NCBI RefSeq assembly: GCF_050750585.1 | Contig: NZ_JBOJLM010000001.1 | Coordinates: forward strand, 339,933 to 403,932 | Direction: 5' to 3' | DNA length: 64,000 nucleotides | Origin: Salinimicrobium sp050750585 | GTDB taxonomy: Bacteria > Bacteroidota > Bacteroidia > Flavobacteriales > Flavobacteriaceae | Shown: piece after piece, positions 25,006-33,376 of the stretch | How the letters are laid out: the number at the start of each line of letters is the position of its first letter | Numbering within the stretch: the stretch's first letter is position 1 | Notes under the pieces: generated by a model | Databases searched by the model: none | What the model was told of the DNA's origin: nothing | The model's input: only the letters and a program-made list of their open reading frames with translations | Translations under genes and position numbers: made by a program

Positions 25006-25825
25006 CTTTAGAAAGATTTTGTAATTCTCTTATTTCAGTCTGGCTGGTGTTTTCAATAATATAAACATACCCAATGTTGGTCATGTCATTAAACAATTCA
25101 ATATCTATATTATAGTAGCTCTCGCTTTGATCCAGGGAAAAGTTTTTTACTGCACCAATAGGTAAACCTTTTGGGAAAATGAGGGAGCGTCCTCCGGTAA
25201 TTATAGTATCTCCTTCGGCTATTGGGGCTACAGATGGCACATCTATAAGCTGTACAATATTGGGATTATCCCCATTCCATACTAAAGTTCCAAAATGGTT
25301 GGAGCGTTTGAGCTGGGCATTGATTCGGGAGTTTGAATTGAGTATGGAGATCACTGTGGAATAGTTTGGGGAAACATTCTCCACTATTCCCACAATCCCT
25401 TTACTGGTTACCACCCCCATGTCTCTCTCAATACCATCCCGGCTTCCGCTTTTAATGGTAAGATAGTTATCTACCTTAGCGTAGTTGTTATTAATAACTT
25501 CTGAAGCTCTAAAAATATAATCGGCGTCAAAGCTACTTGTATCCCGATAGGTTTTGATTTCTAAGGAATCTTCATAGGTTGCCAGCCGCGTGCGCAATCG
25601 CTCATTTTCCTCGAGTAAACGCAAATTGTATTCTTCAAGGTAAAAATAGCTGTTGATGTCGCTGGTCCAGCTATAGATACCGCCACTTAAAAAATTAGCA
25701 GAACTAATAAATTTACTCTTCTGGTAAGAGTGGGACTGAATGGTTAAAAACAGGGAAAAGGTGAGCAGCAATAAGAATAGGATATTGTTCTTATTGCGAA
25801 TAAGAAAATTAATTATTTGCTGCAT
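24998..25825 (-). CDS. mreC: Rod-shape-determining protein MreC
   Basis: 275 residues. A short cytosolic start and membrane anchor (about 10-30) are followed by a coiled coil (about 60-95, E-E-N-E-R-L-R-T-R-L) and a beta-domain (about 105-260) with the conserved G-S-R-D-G-I-E-R-D-M-G-V-V and G-I-V-G-I-V. MreC links MreB filaments to the periplasmic wall enzymes and activates PBP2-RodA. It lies nine bases after mreB. Confidence 0.92.
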   Translation of the reverse strand: MQQIINFLIRNKNNILFLLLLTFSLFLTIQSHSYQKSKFISSANFLSGGIYSWTSDINSYFYLEEYNLRLLEENERLRTRLATYEDSLEIKTYRDTSSFDADYIFRASEVINNNYAKVDNYLTIKSGSRDGIERDMGVVTSKGIVGIVENVSPNYSTVISILNSNSRINAQLKRSNHFGTLVWNGDNPNIVQLIDVPSVAPIAEGDTIITGGRSLIFPKGLPIGAVKNFSLDQSESYYNIDIELFNDMTNIGYVYIIENTSQTEIRELQNLSKDE

Positions 25826-25834
25826 AAATTACTC

Positions 25835-26863
25835 CTACTTTATCAGGATTCCCTTGTAACGATGAAGGGTCTTCAGGCAAATACCCGTTCCTCGAACAAC
25901 TGCCCGTAAAGGATCTTCGGCGATATAAACCGGAAGATCAGTCTTTTGTGATAACCTTTTGTCCAGTCCGCGCAGCATTGATCCCCCACCGGCAAGATAG
26001 ATCCCGGTGTTGTAGATGTCGGCTGCGAGTTCCGGCGGAGTTTGTGAAAGCGTCTCCATCACGGCATCTTCAATTCTCAATATCGACTTGTCCAGGGCTT
26101 TGGCGATTTCTCTATAGGAGATATTCACCTGTTTTGGTTTTCCTGTTAAAAGATCCCTTCCCTGCACATTCATTTCATCTGGTGGTACCTCAAGATCTTC
26201 GGTAGCGGCACCAATCTGAATTTTTATTTTTTCAGCAGTACGCTCACCCACATAAAGGTTGTGCTGCGTACGCATATAATATACAATGTCATTTGTGAAA
26301 ACATCTCCCGCGATCTTAACCGATTTATCACACACAATTCCCCCAAGGGCAATAACCGCGATCTCGGTAGTACCACCACCTATATCAACAATCATGTTTC
26401 CTTTTGGCTGCATGATGTCAACTCCAATTCCTATAGCTGCAGCCATAGGTTCGTGTATCAGGTAAACCTCTTTTCCATTCACTCTTTCTGCACTCTCTTT
26501 AACTGCTCGCATCTCCACCTCGGTAATACCGGAAGGGATACAAATCACCATCCTTAGAGCAGGAGTGAACATTTTCTTTTTAAGCGCAGGAATTTCTTTT
26601 ATAAACATGGTAAGCATCTTTTCAGATGCATCAAAATCGGCAATTACCCCATCTTTCAAAGGGCGAATTGTTTTGATATTCTCATGCGTTTTCCCCTGCA
26701 TCATGGCAGCTTCTTTTCCTACTGCTATGATCTTTCCGGTAGTGCGGTGACGGGCTACGATAGAAGGACTGTCAACCACCACCTTATCGTTATGTATAAT
26801 AAGGGTGTTTGCAGTTCCTAAATCTATAGCTATTTCTTCAGTGAGAAAATCGAAAAATCCCAT
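25835..26863 (-). CDS. mreB: Actin-like cell-shape protein MreB
   Basis: 342 residues, normal length. Actin-fold signatures: phosphate 1 loop I-D-L-G-T-A-N-T near residue 14, phosphate 2 I-V-D-I-G-G-G-T-T-E-I near 160, and the adenosine motif L-A-G-G-G-S-M-L near 288. Its filaments on the inner membrane direct side-wall synthesis. It is 39 bases downstream of purH on the same strand. A possible internal promoter in that gap is weak. Confidence 0.96.
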   Translation of the reverse strand: MGFFDFLTEEIAIDLGTANTLIIHNDKVVVDSPSIVARHRTTGKIIAVGKEAAMMQGKTHENIKTIRPLKDGVIADFDASEKMLTMFIKEIPALKKKMFTPALRMVICIPSGITEVEMRAVKESAERVNGKEVYLIHEPMAAAIGIGVDIMQPKGNMIVDIGGGTTEIAVIALGGIVCDKSVKIAGDVFTNDIVYYMRTQHNLYVGERTAEKIKIQIGAATEDLEVPPDEMNVQGRDLLTGKPKQVNISYREIAKALDKSILRIEDAVMETLSQTPPELAADIYNTGIYLAGGGSMLRGLDKRLSQKTDLPVYIAEDPLRAVVRGTGICLKTLHRYKGILIK

Positions 26864-26902
26864 GTTAAGTCAATTAGTTGAGGTTCGGTAAATGTAATAA
26901 AA

Positions 26903-28429
26903 TTAATGTTTAAAATGTCTTGTTCCGGTCATTACCATAGCGAGATTATTATCGTTGCAATAATCTATACTTAGCTGGTCCTTAATGGATCCGCCGGGCT
27001 GGATAACGGCAGTGATTCCCGCTTTATCTGCAATTTCCACACAGTCTGGGAAAGGGAAAAAAGCATCACTGGCCAATACTGCACCTTTTAAGTCAAATTC
27101 AAAAGAATTCGCTTTTTCAATGCTCTGTCTCAATGCATCTACCCGTGATGTTTGGCCCGTACCGCTGGCCAGTAACTGGTTATTTTTTACCAGAACAATA
27201 GTATTTGATTTTGTGTGCTTGCAAATTTTGGAGGCAAACAACAGGTCATTTAACTCCTGCTGTGAAGGTTTATTGTTGGTAGCATAAGTTAAATCTTCTG
27301 TAGTATCTGTTCTGGAGTCTTTATCCTGAACAAGAATACCGTTCAAGCAAGTGCGTACCTGCTTTTGCGGAAGTTCGGTTTCTTTCTGAACAAGCAGAAC
27401 CCTGTTTTTCTTTCCTTTTAAAACTTTTAGGGCTTCTTCGGAATAACCAGGGGCAATGACCACTTCACAAAACAGCTCATGTATCTCTTCGGCAGTAGCC
27501 TTGTCTATTCCTTTGTTCGCAATAAGAATACCTCCAAAAGCCGAAACAGGATCTCCTGCCAAAGCATCTTTATAGGCTTGCAGTAAAGTTTCTCTTTGGG
27601 CCAGGCCGCAGGCATTATTGTGCTTTAAAATGGCAAATGTTGGCGCTTCATTCTGAAATTCATTCATCAGGTTTACAGCAGCATCTACATCCAGCAGGTT
27701 GTTGTATGATAATTCTTTGCCGTGAAGCTTATCAAACATGGCCGAAAAGTCACCGTAAAAATGCCCTTTTTGATGGGGATTCTCCCCATATCTCAACTCG
27801 AGTCCGCCGTTGAAGCTTTCCTTGTAAGATTGCTCTTCGTTATTCAGGTAATTGAAGATCGCAGTGTCGTAATGAGAAGACACGTTAAATGCCTTTGCGG
27901 CAAATCTTTTGCGGTCATTCAGGCCTGTCTGGCCTTTTCCTTCAGAAATAATTTCTAAAAATTCGGCGTAATTGTCTACTGAAGGTACACAAATTACATC
28001 TTTATAATTCTTTGCAGCTGCCCTGATTAAAGAAATGCCGCCAATATCAATTTTTTCAATGATCTCTTCTTCCGAAGCATTTGAAGCAACCGTTTTTTCA
28101 AACGGGTAAAGATCAACAATTACAATATCGATCTGTGGGATTTCATACTGCTCCAGTTCGGCTTTATCCTGCTCGTTTTCACTGCGGTTAAGAATCCCGC
28201 CAAACACCTTGGGGTGCAGTGTTTTTACACGTCCTCCAAGAATGGAAGGGTAGGATGTTATATCCTCTACCGGTACTACATTTATTCCCAGGTCTGTAAT
28301 AAATTTTTCAGTTCCTCCTGTAGAGTAAATGGTGATACCCAGCTCGTTAAGCTTTTTAACAACAGGTTCAAGTCCTTCTTTACTGAAGACAGAAATAAGT
28401 GCAGATTTAGCCGATTTTAGGTCGCTCAT
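26903..28429 (-). CDS. purH: Bifunctional AICAR formyltransferase / IMP cyclohydrolase
   Basis: 508 residues. The N-terminal MGS-like IMP cyclohydrolase domain (about 1-190; S-V-F-S-K-E-G and Y-S-T-G-G-T near the start) is followed by the AICAR formyltransferase domain (about 200-508; L-R-Y-G-E-N-P-H-Q and L-K-H-N-N-A-C-G). It catalyses the last two steps of IMP synthesis in the cytoplasm. It is the first gene of the run purH-mreB-mreC-mreD-mrdA-rodA, so a purine gene may set expression of the elongation genes; it has a good promoter upstream. Confidence 0.96.
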   Translation of the reverse strand: MSDLKSAKSALISVFSKEGLEPVVKKLNELGITIYSTGGTEKFITDLGINVVPVEDITSYPSILGGRVKTLHPKVFGGILNRSENEQDKAELEQYEIPQIDIVIVDLYPFEKTVASNASEEEIIEKIDIGGISLIRAAAKNYKDVICVPSVDNYAEFLEIISEGKGQTGLNDRKRFAAKAFNVSSHYDTAIFNYLNNEEQSYKESFNGGLELRYGENPHQKGHFYGDFSAMFDKLHGKELSYNNLLDVDAAVNLMNEFQNEAPTFAILKHNNACGLAQRETLLQAYKDALAGDPVSAFGGILIANKGIDKATAEEIHELFCEVVIAPGYSEEALKVLKGKKNRVLLVQKETELPQKQVRTCLNGILVQDKDSRTDTTEDLTYATNNKPSQQELNDLLFASKICKHTKSNTIVLVKNNQLLASGTGQTSRVDALRQSIEKANSFEFDLKGAVLASDAFFPFPDCVEIADKAGITAVIQPGGSIKDQLSIDYCNDNNLAMVMTGTRHFKH

Positions 28430-28450
28430 TGTGTTGGTTTTGTTGAGGTT

Positions 28451-28459
28451 GCAAAAGTA
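28451..28459 (-). promoter_or_regulatory. -7 box TACTTTTGC upstream of purH
   Basis: A perfect match to the Bacteroidetes -7 consensus TAnnTTTG on the minus strand, 22 bases before the purH start. The same nonamer precedes the GAF gene and rnhB. Confidence 0.6.
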
Positions 28460-28576
28460 ATTATTTCAGTATAAAATAAAGAGGCTGCCGCTCTTATTTA
28501 AATAATTATTTTGTAACGAATATTTAAACCCGGCGTCTTATGAAGTGCAGGTTTATAATAATACAGGAAAAGTACC

Positions 28577-29830
28577 ATGTTAATATATCTAAGGGTTCTT
28601 AAAGAGAGTTTTTTTTTCGCCATTAACGCTCTTAAAAACAACAAGCTGCGAACCATGTTATCCCTTTTGGGGGTAACCATCGGAATTTTTTCTATCATAG
28701 CCGTACTTGCGGCAGTAGATTCTCTGGAGAAGGAGATTAAGGGTAGCCTTAGCGCGTTAGATAACCGCACCATGATACTTACCCGCTTTTCTTTTGGCTC
28801 TAATGAGGTGCCACAGTGGAAAAGGGAACAGTTTCCCGATGTTAGTTATGAAGAGTACGAATATTTGAGCCGGAGTGTGCCTGAAGTTTCTGCTATGTCT
28901 TACGTGCTTAACGTTCCTCCCGAAAATATTAAGTACAGCGACAAAACTGCCTCAGATGTTGGGATAGCTGCTGTCTCTGCTGAATATTACGACATTGAAG
29001 CCCTGCAAATTGAAGAAGGCCGCTTCTTTAATATGGCCGAATCTGTAAGTGGTACTCCTGTGGTTGTTCTGGGTCACGATGTGTATGAAAACCTCTTCGG
29101 AAGTCGAAACGCCCTGGGCGAACAGGTGAGGCTTTATGGTAGAAAATTTTCGGTGATAGGGGTATTGGAAAAAAAGGGGGCAAGCCTGTTTGGAGGTAGT
29201 CATGATACCAATGTTTTTGTGCCGGTGAATGTGGTAAGAAGGATCTACGGCGGAAGCAATCGCGGTACCTTTCCGCAAATTGTAATTAAGCCCGAACCCG
29301 ATGCCGACACTAATGAACTTATAGCATACATTTCTCAACAACTCCGCAACTTTAGAGGCTTGAGGCGCGACGATATTAACAACTTCTTCGTGAATCAGCT
29401 GGAGGGTTTTACCGATCTCATTGATAATATGACCGGGCAACTCAATTTCTTCGGACTCATCATTAGCGGTTTCTCACTTCTGGTTGGGGGCTTTGGTATT
29501 GCAAACATCATGTTTGTAAGTGTAAAAGAACGTACCAACCTTATCGGGATTCAAAAGTCGTTGGGAGCCAAGAACAAATTCATCCTCTTCCAGTTTTTAT
29601 TTGAAGCGGTGATACTTGCTGTTATTGGTGGGCTTATCGGCCTGTTCCTCGTGTGGCTGGCCTCACTGGTAGTTTCCCAGTTTACAGGTAGTTTCCAATT
29701 CATACTCTCTACCTGGAATATGTTTATAGGTACGGCGGTATCGGCAGTTATTGGGCTTGTCTCGGGAATTATTCCCGCCATTTCAGCCTCAAAACTCGAT
29801 CCGGTAGAGGCTATTAGAACGGGGATGTAA
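28577..29830 (+). CDS. ABC transporter permease, MacB/FtsX type
   Basis: 417 residues. An N-terminal membrane helix (about 21-45) is followed by a MacB_PCD periplasmic domain (about 50-260) and three C-terminal helices (about 285-410) with the FtsX-like S-G-I-I-P-A-I-S-A-S-K-L-D-P-V-E-A-I motif at the end. The early part reads A-L-K-N-N-K-L-R-T-M-L-S-L-L-G-V, classic for this family. These mechanotransmission permeases work with an ATPase, but no ATPase gene is adjacent, so the partner is elsewhere. The substrate cannot be told; macrolide, lipoprotein or peptide export are options. Confidence 0.88.
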   Translation: MLIYLRVLKESFFFAINALKNNKLRTMLSLLGVTIGIFSIIAVLAAVDSLEKEIKGSLSALDNRTMILTRFSFGSNEVPQWKREQFPDVSYEEYEYLSRSVPEVSAMSYVLNVPPENIKYSDKTASDVGIAAVSAEYYDIEALQIEEGRFFNMAESVSGTPVVVLGHDVYENLFGSRNALGEQVRLYGRKFSVIGVLEKKGASLFGGSHDTNVFVPVNVVRRIYGGSNRGTFPQIVIKPEPDADTNELIAYISQQLRNFRGLRRDDINNFFVNQLEGFTDLIDNMTGQLNFFGLIISGFSLLVGGFGIANIMFVSVKERTNLIGIQKSLGAKNKFILFQFLFEAVILAVIGGLIGLFLVWLASLVVSQFTGSFQFILSTWNMFIGTAVSAVIGLVSGIIPAISASKLDPVEAIRTGM

Positions 29831-29868
29831 ATCCGCACGTACTTTGTATAGCATAATACCTTTTTATG

Positions 29869-29876
29869 TATATTTG
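29869..29876 (+). promoter_or_regulatory. -7 box TATATTTG upstream of the serine hydrolase gene
   Basis: Exact TAnnTTTG, 32 bases before the start codon. A TTTG at 29843-29846 lies 22 bases upstream, near the expected -33 spacing. Confidence 0.5.
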
Positions 29877-29908
29877 ATTTATCAATCAATCATTTAAACG
29901 ATATTTAC

Positions 29909-31225
29909 ATGAAAAAATTTTTCACAGTACTGGCTTTGGGTTGTTCCCTCTTTGCGACAGCTCAGGATTTTGACAGGCAAAAAATGGACAGCCTTTTTAC
30001 CGTTGTTGAAAAGAACGACAGGGGAATGGGCAGCTTTGCAATTCACAAACAGGCGGAACCTGTCTACGCGAACACCATTGGCTATAGCGATATATCTAAA
30101 GGAACTAAAGCCAACACACTTACTAAATACCGGATAGGATCAATTTCAAAGACTTTTACGGCAGCTATGATCCTGCAACTGGTTGAAGAAGGAAAACTTT
30201 CACTGGATACCCAGCTCTCAAAATTTTATCCCGGAATTCCCAATGCCGAAAGCATCAGCATAGAAGACCTTTTAAGGCATCAAAGCGGACTTTTTAATTT
30301 CACCAATGAAGATGCTTATCTCGACTATATGGAACAGCCAAAGTCAAAAGAGGAGCTTCTCAAAATATTTAAAGCCCAGGAGCCGGTTTTTGCGCCAGGG
30401 GAGAAAAACGATTATTCCAATACAAATTACGTGCTGCTTTCTTTTATACTTGAAGATGTGGATGGAAAGAATTACGCAGAGATCCTGAAAAATCGAATTA
30501 CCCAACCGCTCAATCTCGAAAATACCTACTACGGAAGAAAAATTGATTCCGGTAATGCTGAAGCATATTCCTATCAGAAAAAGAAGGACTGGCAACCTGC
30601 TACAGAAACCGATTTAAGTATACCGCTGGGAGCAGGGGGCATAGTTTCAACTCCAACAGATCTCAATTTGTTCTTTACCGCTCTCTTCGACGGAAAAGTT
30701 CTAAAATCTGACACTTTTGAAAAAATGAAAGCTCTTAAAAATGGGTTTGGGATGGGACTTTTTAGCTATCCGTTCAATGACAAATCACTTTATGGCCATA
30801 CAGGAGGCATCGACGGGTTCAATTCCATGAGTATCTACTATCCCGAAGAAGAACTCGCGGTGACCTATATTTCTAACGGAACAGATTTTTCTCCAAATGA
30901 TATCGTGATTGGAGCTTTAAGTATTTTTTGGGATCTGGATTATACCTTACCCTCTTTTGAACCTGCTATGGAGGTTTCACAAGAAAAGCTTGAGCAATAT
31001 ACCGGCACCTATGGGAGTGAAACCTTTCCGCTGGAAGTAAAGATCTTCATTGAAGATGAAACGCTTATGGGGCAGGCTACCGGACAACCTTCTTTTCCGC
31101 TTGAGGCTTACGACGAAAATAAGTTTCAGTTCACCCGCGCCGGACTCAAACTGGAATTTAATCCTGAAGCCGATAAATTGACATTATTCCAGGGAGGCGG
31201 CTCTTATGAATTAACCCGGAAGTAA
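29909..31225 (+). CDS. Secreted serine hydrolase, class C beta-lactamase fold
   Basis: 438 residues with a signal peptide ending F-A-T-A-Q (about 19). The beta-lactamase/transpeptidase-like domain (about 25-345) has S-I-S-K (Ser78, Lys81), Y-S-N (near 170) and H-T-G-G (near 295), the three motifs of this fold. A C-terminal DUF3471-like beta domain (about 350-438) follows. Such proteins include esterases and D-amino peptidases; nothing shows true beta-lactam resistance. The gene is monocistronic, with a promoter and a long palindromic terminator. Confidence 0.88.
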   Translation: MKKFFTVLALGCSLFATAQDFDRQKMDSLFTVVEKNDRGMGSFAIHKQAEPVYANTIGYSDISKGTKANTLTKYRIGSISKTFTAAMILQLVEEGKLSLDTQLSKFYPGIPNAESISIEDLLRHQSGLFNFTNEDAYLDYMEQPKSKEELLKIFKAQEPVFAPGEKNDYSNTNYVLLSFILEDVDGKNYAEILKNRITQPLNLENTYYGRKIDSGNAEAYSYQKKKDWQPATETDLSIPLGAGGIVSTPTDLNLFFTALFDGKVLKSDTFEKMKALKNGFGMGLFSYPFNDKSLYGHTGGIDGFNSMSIYYPEEELAVTYISNGTDFSPNDIVIGALSIFWDLDYTLPSFEPAMEVSQEKLEQYTGTYGSETFPLEVKIFIEDETLMGQATGQPSFPLEAYDENKFQFTRAGLKLEFNPEADKLTLFQGGGSYELTRK

Positions 31226-31238
31226 AAAAGTAAACCAT

Positions 31239-31283
31239 AAAACAAGGGGTGCCAAAAATGTCATTTTTGGCACCCCTTGTTTT
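31239..31283 (+). terminator. 45-bp near-perfect palindromic terminator built on the iterated palindrome
   Basis: Left arm of 22 bases (31239-31260), a central T (31261), and a fully complementary right arm (31262-31283) followed by more T. The centre is AAAATGTCATTTT (31255-31267), an exact member of the iterated palindrome family. Arms contain ACAAGGGGTGCC and its complement. It ends the serine hydrolase gene. Confidence 0.88.
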
Positions 31284-31299
31284 TTTTAAATAATTTCAA

Positions 31300-31336
31300 A
31301 CTCCCCTTTCCTTAGGAGAGGGGCCGGGGGAGAGGA
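31300..31336. repeat. C/G-rich imperfect inverted repeat next to the GAF gene stop
   Basis: CTCCCCTTTCCTTAGGAGAG followed by GGGCCGGGGGAGAGGATT. It stands out against AT-rich surroundings and has G runs of 3 to 5. A degenerate relative in opposite orientation lies at 37188-37221. It ends at the GAF gene stop. Confidence 0.6.
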
Positions 31337-31792
31337 TTAAATGATCTCGGCCACCTTTTCATTCACAAATTCGAGGAAGCGCTCATCTTCTTCAGTAAAC
31401 GGATCGGGAACATTTGAATCTATGTCGATTTGGCCAATATTTTCTCCATTCTTGAACAAAGGCACAACTATTTCGGCTTTTACATGTATGCTACAGGCAA
31501 TATAATTGTCTTGCGCAGATACATCGGGCACCACAAAGTTTTGATTGGAAACGGCAACCTGTCCGCATATACCTTTTCCGAAGGGAATAATTGTATGATC
31601 TGTAGGTTCTCCTGCAAAAGGCCCTAATTTTAATTCATTTTTATCCCCGTTCTTGAAATAGAATCCTACCCAGGTGTAATAATCTACTTCGGCTTTTAAA
31701 AGTTCGCACACTTTAGAGAGCCGCTCTTCAACCTGAACTTTATCATTCGCAAGGATTTCTGTTACCTCTTGTTTTAATCTTTCTAATGCCAT
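31337..31792 (-). CDS. GAF-domain protein, free methionine-(R)-sulfoxide reductase type
   Basis: 151 residues forming one GAF domain. It keeps the features of fRMsr (MsrC/YebR): W-V-G-F-Y near residue 40, G-I-C-G-Q with Cys near 74, and a second Cys in Y-I-A-C-S before E-I-V-V-P, then I-G-Q-I-D-I-D-S. These cysteines reduce free Met-(R)-sulfoxide with thioredoxin in the cytoplasm. A pure ligand-binding GAF protein is the alternative, but the paired Cys favour catalysis. It has its own promoter and is divergent from xrtF. Confidence 0.82.
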   Translation of the reverse strand: MALERLKQEVTEILANDKVQVEERLSKVCELLKAEVDYYTWVGFYFKNGDKNELKLGPFAGEPTDHTIIPFGKGICGQVAVSNQNFVVPDVSAQDNYIACSIHVKAEIVVPLFKNGENIGQIDIDSNVPDPFTEEDERFLEFVNEKVAEII

Positions 31793-31806
31793 TGTTTACT
31801 TTTTAA

Positions 31807-31815
31807 GCAAAAGTA
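31807..31815 (-). promoter_or_regulatory. -7 box TACTTTTGC upstream of the GAF gene
   Basis: Exact TAnnTTTG on the minus strand, 14 bases from the start codon, so the leader would be very short. Confidence 0.6.
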
Positions 31816-31851
31816 TTTAAAAAAACAGCTTTTTAAATAGGTATAAATAAA

Positions 31852-31859
31852 TACTTTTG
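31852..31859 (+). promoter_or_regulatory. -7 box TACTTTTG upstream of xrtF
   Basis: Exact TAnnTTTG 20 bases before the TTG start of xrtF. With the minus-strand TACTTTTGC at 31807-31815 it forms a face-to-face pair within 53 bases, so the two -7 elements point away from each other. Confidence 0.55.
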
Positions 31860-31879
31860 ATGAAACCATTGGCTAAATT

Positions 31880-32437
31880 TTGCGACAACTCCTTCAAAGA
31901 TACGCGCCGGTAATCCGGTTCATTTTTACCTTTTTAGGCGTTTACCTGCTGTTGGCCCTGCTGTACAACCTCTACCTGCAAAATTTTTATTCCCCTGCTT
32001 ATTACCCCGATTTTCTTACACATCTAGTGGCGCTGCAAAGCGAGGCCGTGGTCTCTGCCCTGGGGTACCACGCACAGGTGGCGCCGGGTTATCCCGAAAC
32101 CAACATGCACCTTTTTGTAAATGGCAAGTTTGTAGCCCGTATTATTGAAGGTTGTAATGCCGCCAGTATTATTATCCTCTTTGTATCTTTTATGTTTGCG
32201 TTTTCGGGTAAATGGAAAACCACCCTTTTCTTTACTCTTGGGGGTGCGGTGATTATTTATGTAACAAATATCCTAAGAATTGCTCTAATGGCTGTGGGGA
32301 TCTATGAATATCCATGGCATGCCCGTTTTCTGCATTCTGTCGCTTTTCCCCTGGTGATCTACGGAGTGGTTTTCCTGCTGTGGGTGCTTTGGATCATTAT
32401 TTATACTAAAGAAATTAAGCATGAAAGGAATCTTTAA
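31880..32437 (+). CDS. xrtF: Exosortase family protein XrtF
   Basis: 185 residues from a TTG start at 31880; the ATG at 31860 is in another frame and no in-frame ATG lies between. Several membrane helices are present. The exosortase catalytic triad is visible: Cys92 in I-E-G-C-N-A-A-S, Arg133 in N-I-L-R-I-A-L and His152 in F-L-H-S-V. Exosortases cut and transfer proteins that carry a C-terminal sorting signal. The stop overlaps the next gene, its usual partner, by 17 bases. No protein with an obvious PEP-CTERM-like tail is in this window, so the substrate is unknown. Confidence 0.88.
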   Translation: MRQLLQRYAPVIRFIFTFLGVYLLLALLYNLYLQNFYSPAYYPDFLTHLVALQSEAVVSALGYHAQVAPGYPETNMHLFVNGKFVARIIEGCNAASIIILFVSFMFAFSGKWKTTLFFTLGGAVIIYVTNILRIALMAVGIYEYPWHARFLHSVAFPLVIYGVVFLLWVLWIIIYTKEIKHERNL

Positions 32438-32873
32438 GATCGTAATAATTCTTGGGCTGGTGGGAGTGCTGGCGATGATAAGAGTATACGAGTACCGGTT
32501 TTTTTACGACCCTTTTATGTATTTCTTTGAAAGGGCTTACCAAAGCGGGGAGACTGTAAATTATACTTTTGAGATGTTTTCTAATCTCTTTTTGCGCTTT
32601 GTACTTAATACGCTGGTCTCGTTGTTAATTTTATGGGTGGCCTTCAGAAGTTGGGGGATCATAAAATTCTCAGCACTTATTTATGTAGCATTTCTGGTAG
32701 TGCTTTTTCCCATTTTTGTATACCTCATGCACCATGTTGAGCCGGGACAGTATCTTGCGGCCTTTTACGTGCGGCGTTTTCTGGCCCACCCACTTCTCAT
32801 TCTCATTTTGTTGCCCGCTTTCTATTATTATAGATTGAGTAGGAACATCAAAGATGGAGAAAGAACTTCATAA
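32421..32873 (+). CDS. Exosortase F system-associated membrane protein
   Basis: 150 residues with about four membrane segments. It fits the small family always found beside XrtF in flavobacteria: an early Y-E-Y-R-F-F-Y-D-P-F motif, N-L-F-L-R-F-V-L-N-T in the middle, and R-R-F-L-A-H-P-L-L near the end. It starts inside the xrtF 3' end, so translation is coupled. It likely assists the exosortase in the inner membrane; its job is not established as far as I know. Confidence 0.85.
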   Translation: MKGIFKIVIILGLVGVLAMIRVYEYRFFYDPFMYFFERAYQSGETVNYTFEMFSNLFLRFVLNTLVSLLILWVAFRSWGIIKFSALIYVAFLVVLFPIFVYLMHHVEPGQYLAAFYVRRFLAHPLLILILLPAFYYYRLSRNIKDGERTS

Positions 32874-32900
32874 TATTATTTTTACTAAATTTGCATCTTA

Positions 32901-33299
32901 ATGAAGCAGATTTTCCACAATACAGCCTCGTTTGCAATGGCATTTTTAGTGCTGTTCTCTACCGTGTCTTTTACGGTGGACAAGCATTTTTGTGGAGAAA
33001 TTCTGGTAGATCAGGCTGTTTTTTCTGAAGCAAAGTCCTGCGGAATGCATGGAGATATGCCTTCTTCTGCTGAAGATGATTGCTGCGATGAAGAGAAGGT
33101 AATTGTTGAAGGACAAAAGGAACTGAAGATCTCTTTCGATGATCTTGACCTGGATCAACAGGTTTTTCTGGCTACTTTCACCTGGTCTTATGCAAATCTT
33201 TTTGAAGGAGAAGCTCAGGCCAAAATTCCTTTCTTTCACTATAAGCCACCTTTACTCGTTTACGACATACATTTGCTCGACGAGACTTTCCTTATTTGA
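32901..33299 (+). CDS. HYC_CC_PP family secreted protein (metal-resistance associated)
   Basis: 132 residues with an N-terminal hydrophobic signal (about 9-28). The family marks are present: D-K-H-F-C-G (the HYC site), D-D-C-C-D-E-E (the CC site) and Y-K-P-P-L-L near the C-terminus (the PP site). Proteins of this family lie next to copper/silver or cobalt-zinc-cadmium RND efflux genes in Bacteroidota, as here. The Cys and His suggest periplasmic metal binding, which is inference. It precedes the CusA-like gene by 77 bases and may open the metal block. Confidence 0.85.
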   Translation: MKQIFHNTASFAMAFLVLFSTVSFTVDKHFCGEILVDQAVFSEAKSCGMHGDMPSSAEDDCCDEEKVIVEGQKELKISFDDLDLDQQVFLATFTWSYANLFEGEAQAKIPFFHYKPPLLVYDIHLLDETFLI

Positions 33300-33376
33300 T
33301 ATTTAAATTGATTTTTTAAACCCTGCATGTTGGGGTTGCTGTGTTTGTTCACATTTAATCAATTTAATACTAAAGA

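Noticed and set aside
31239..31283. Recombination or attachment site
   Set aside because: The palindrome ends in a T run just past a stop codon, which fits a terminator better, and no recombinase is near.
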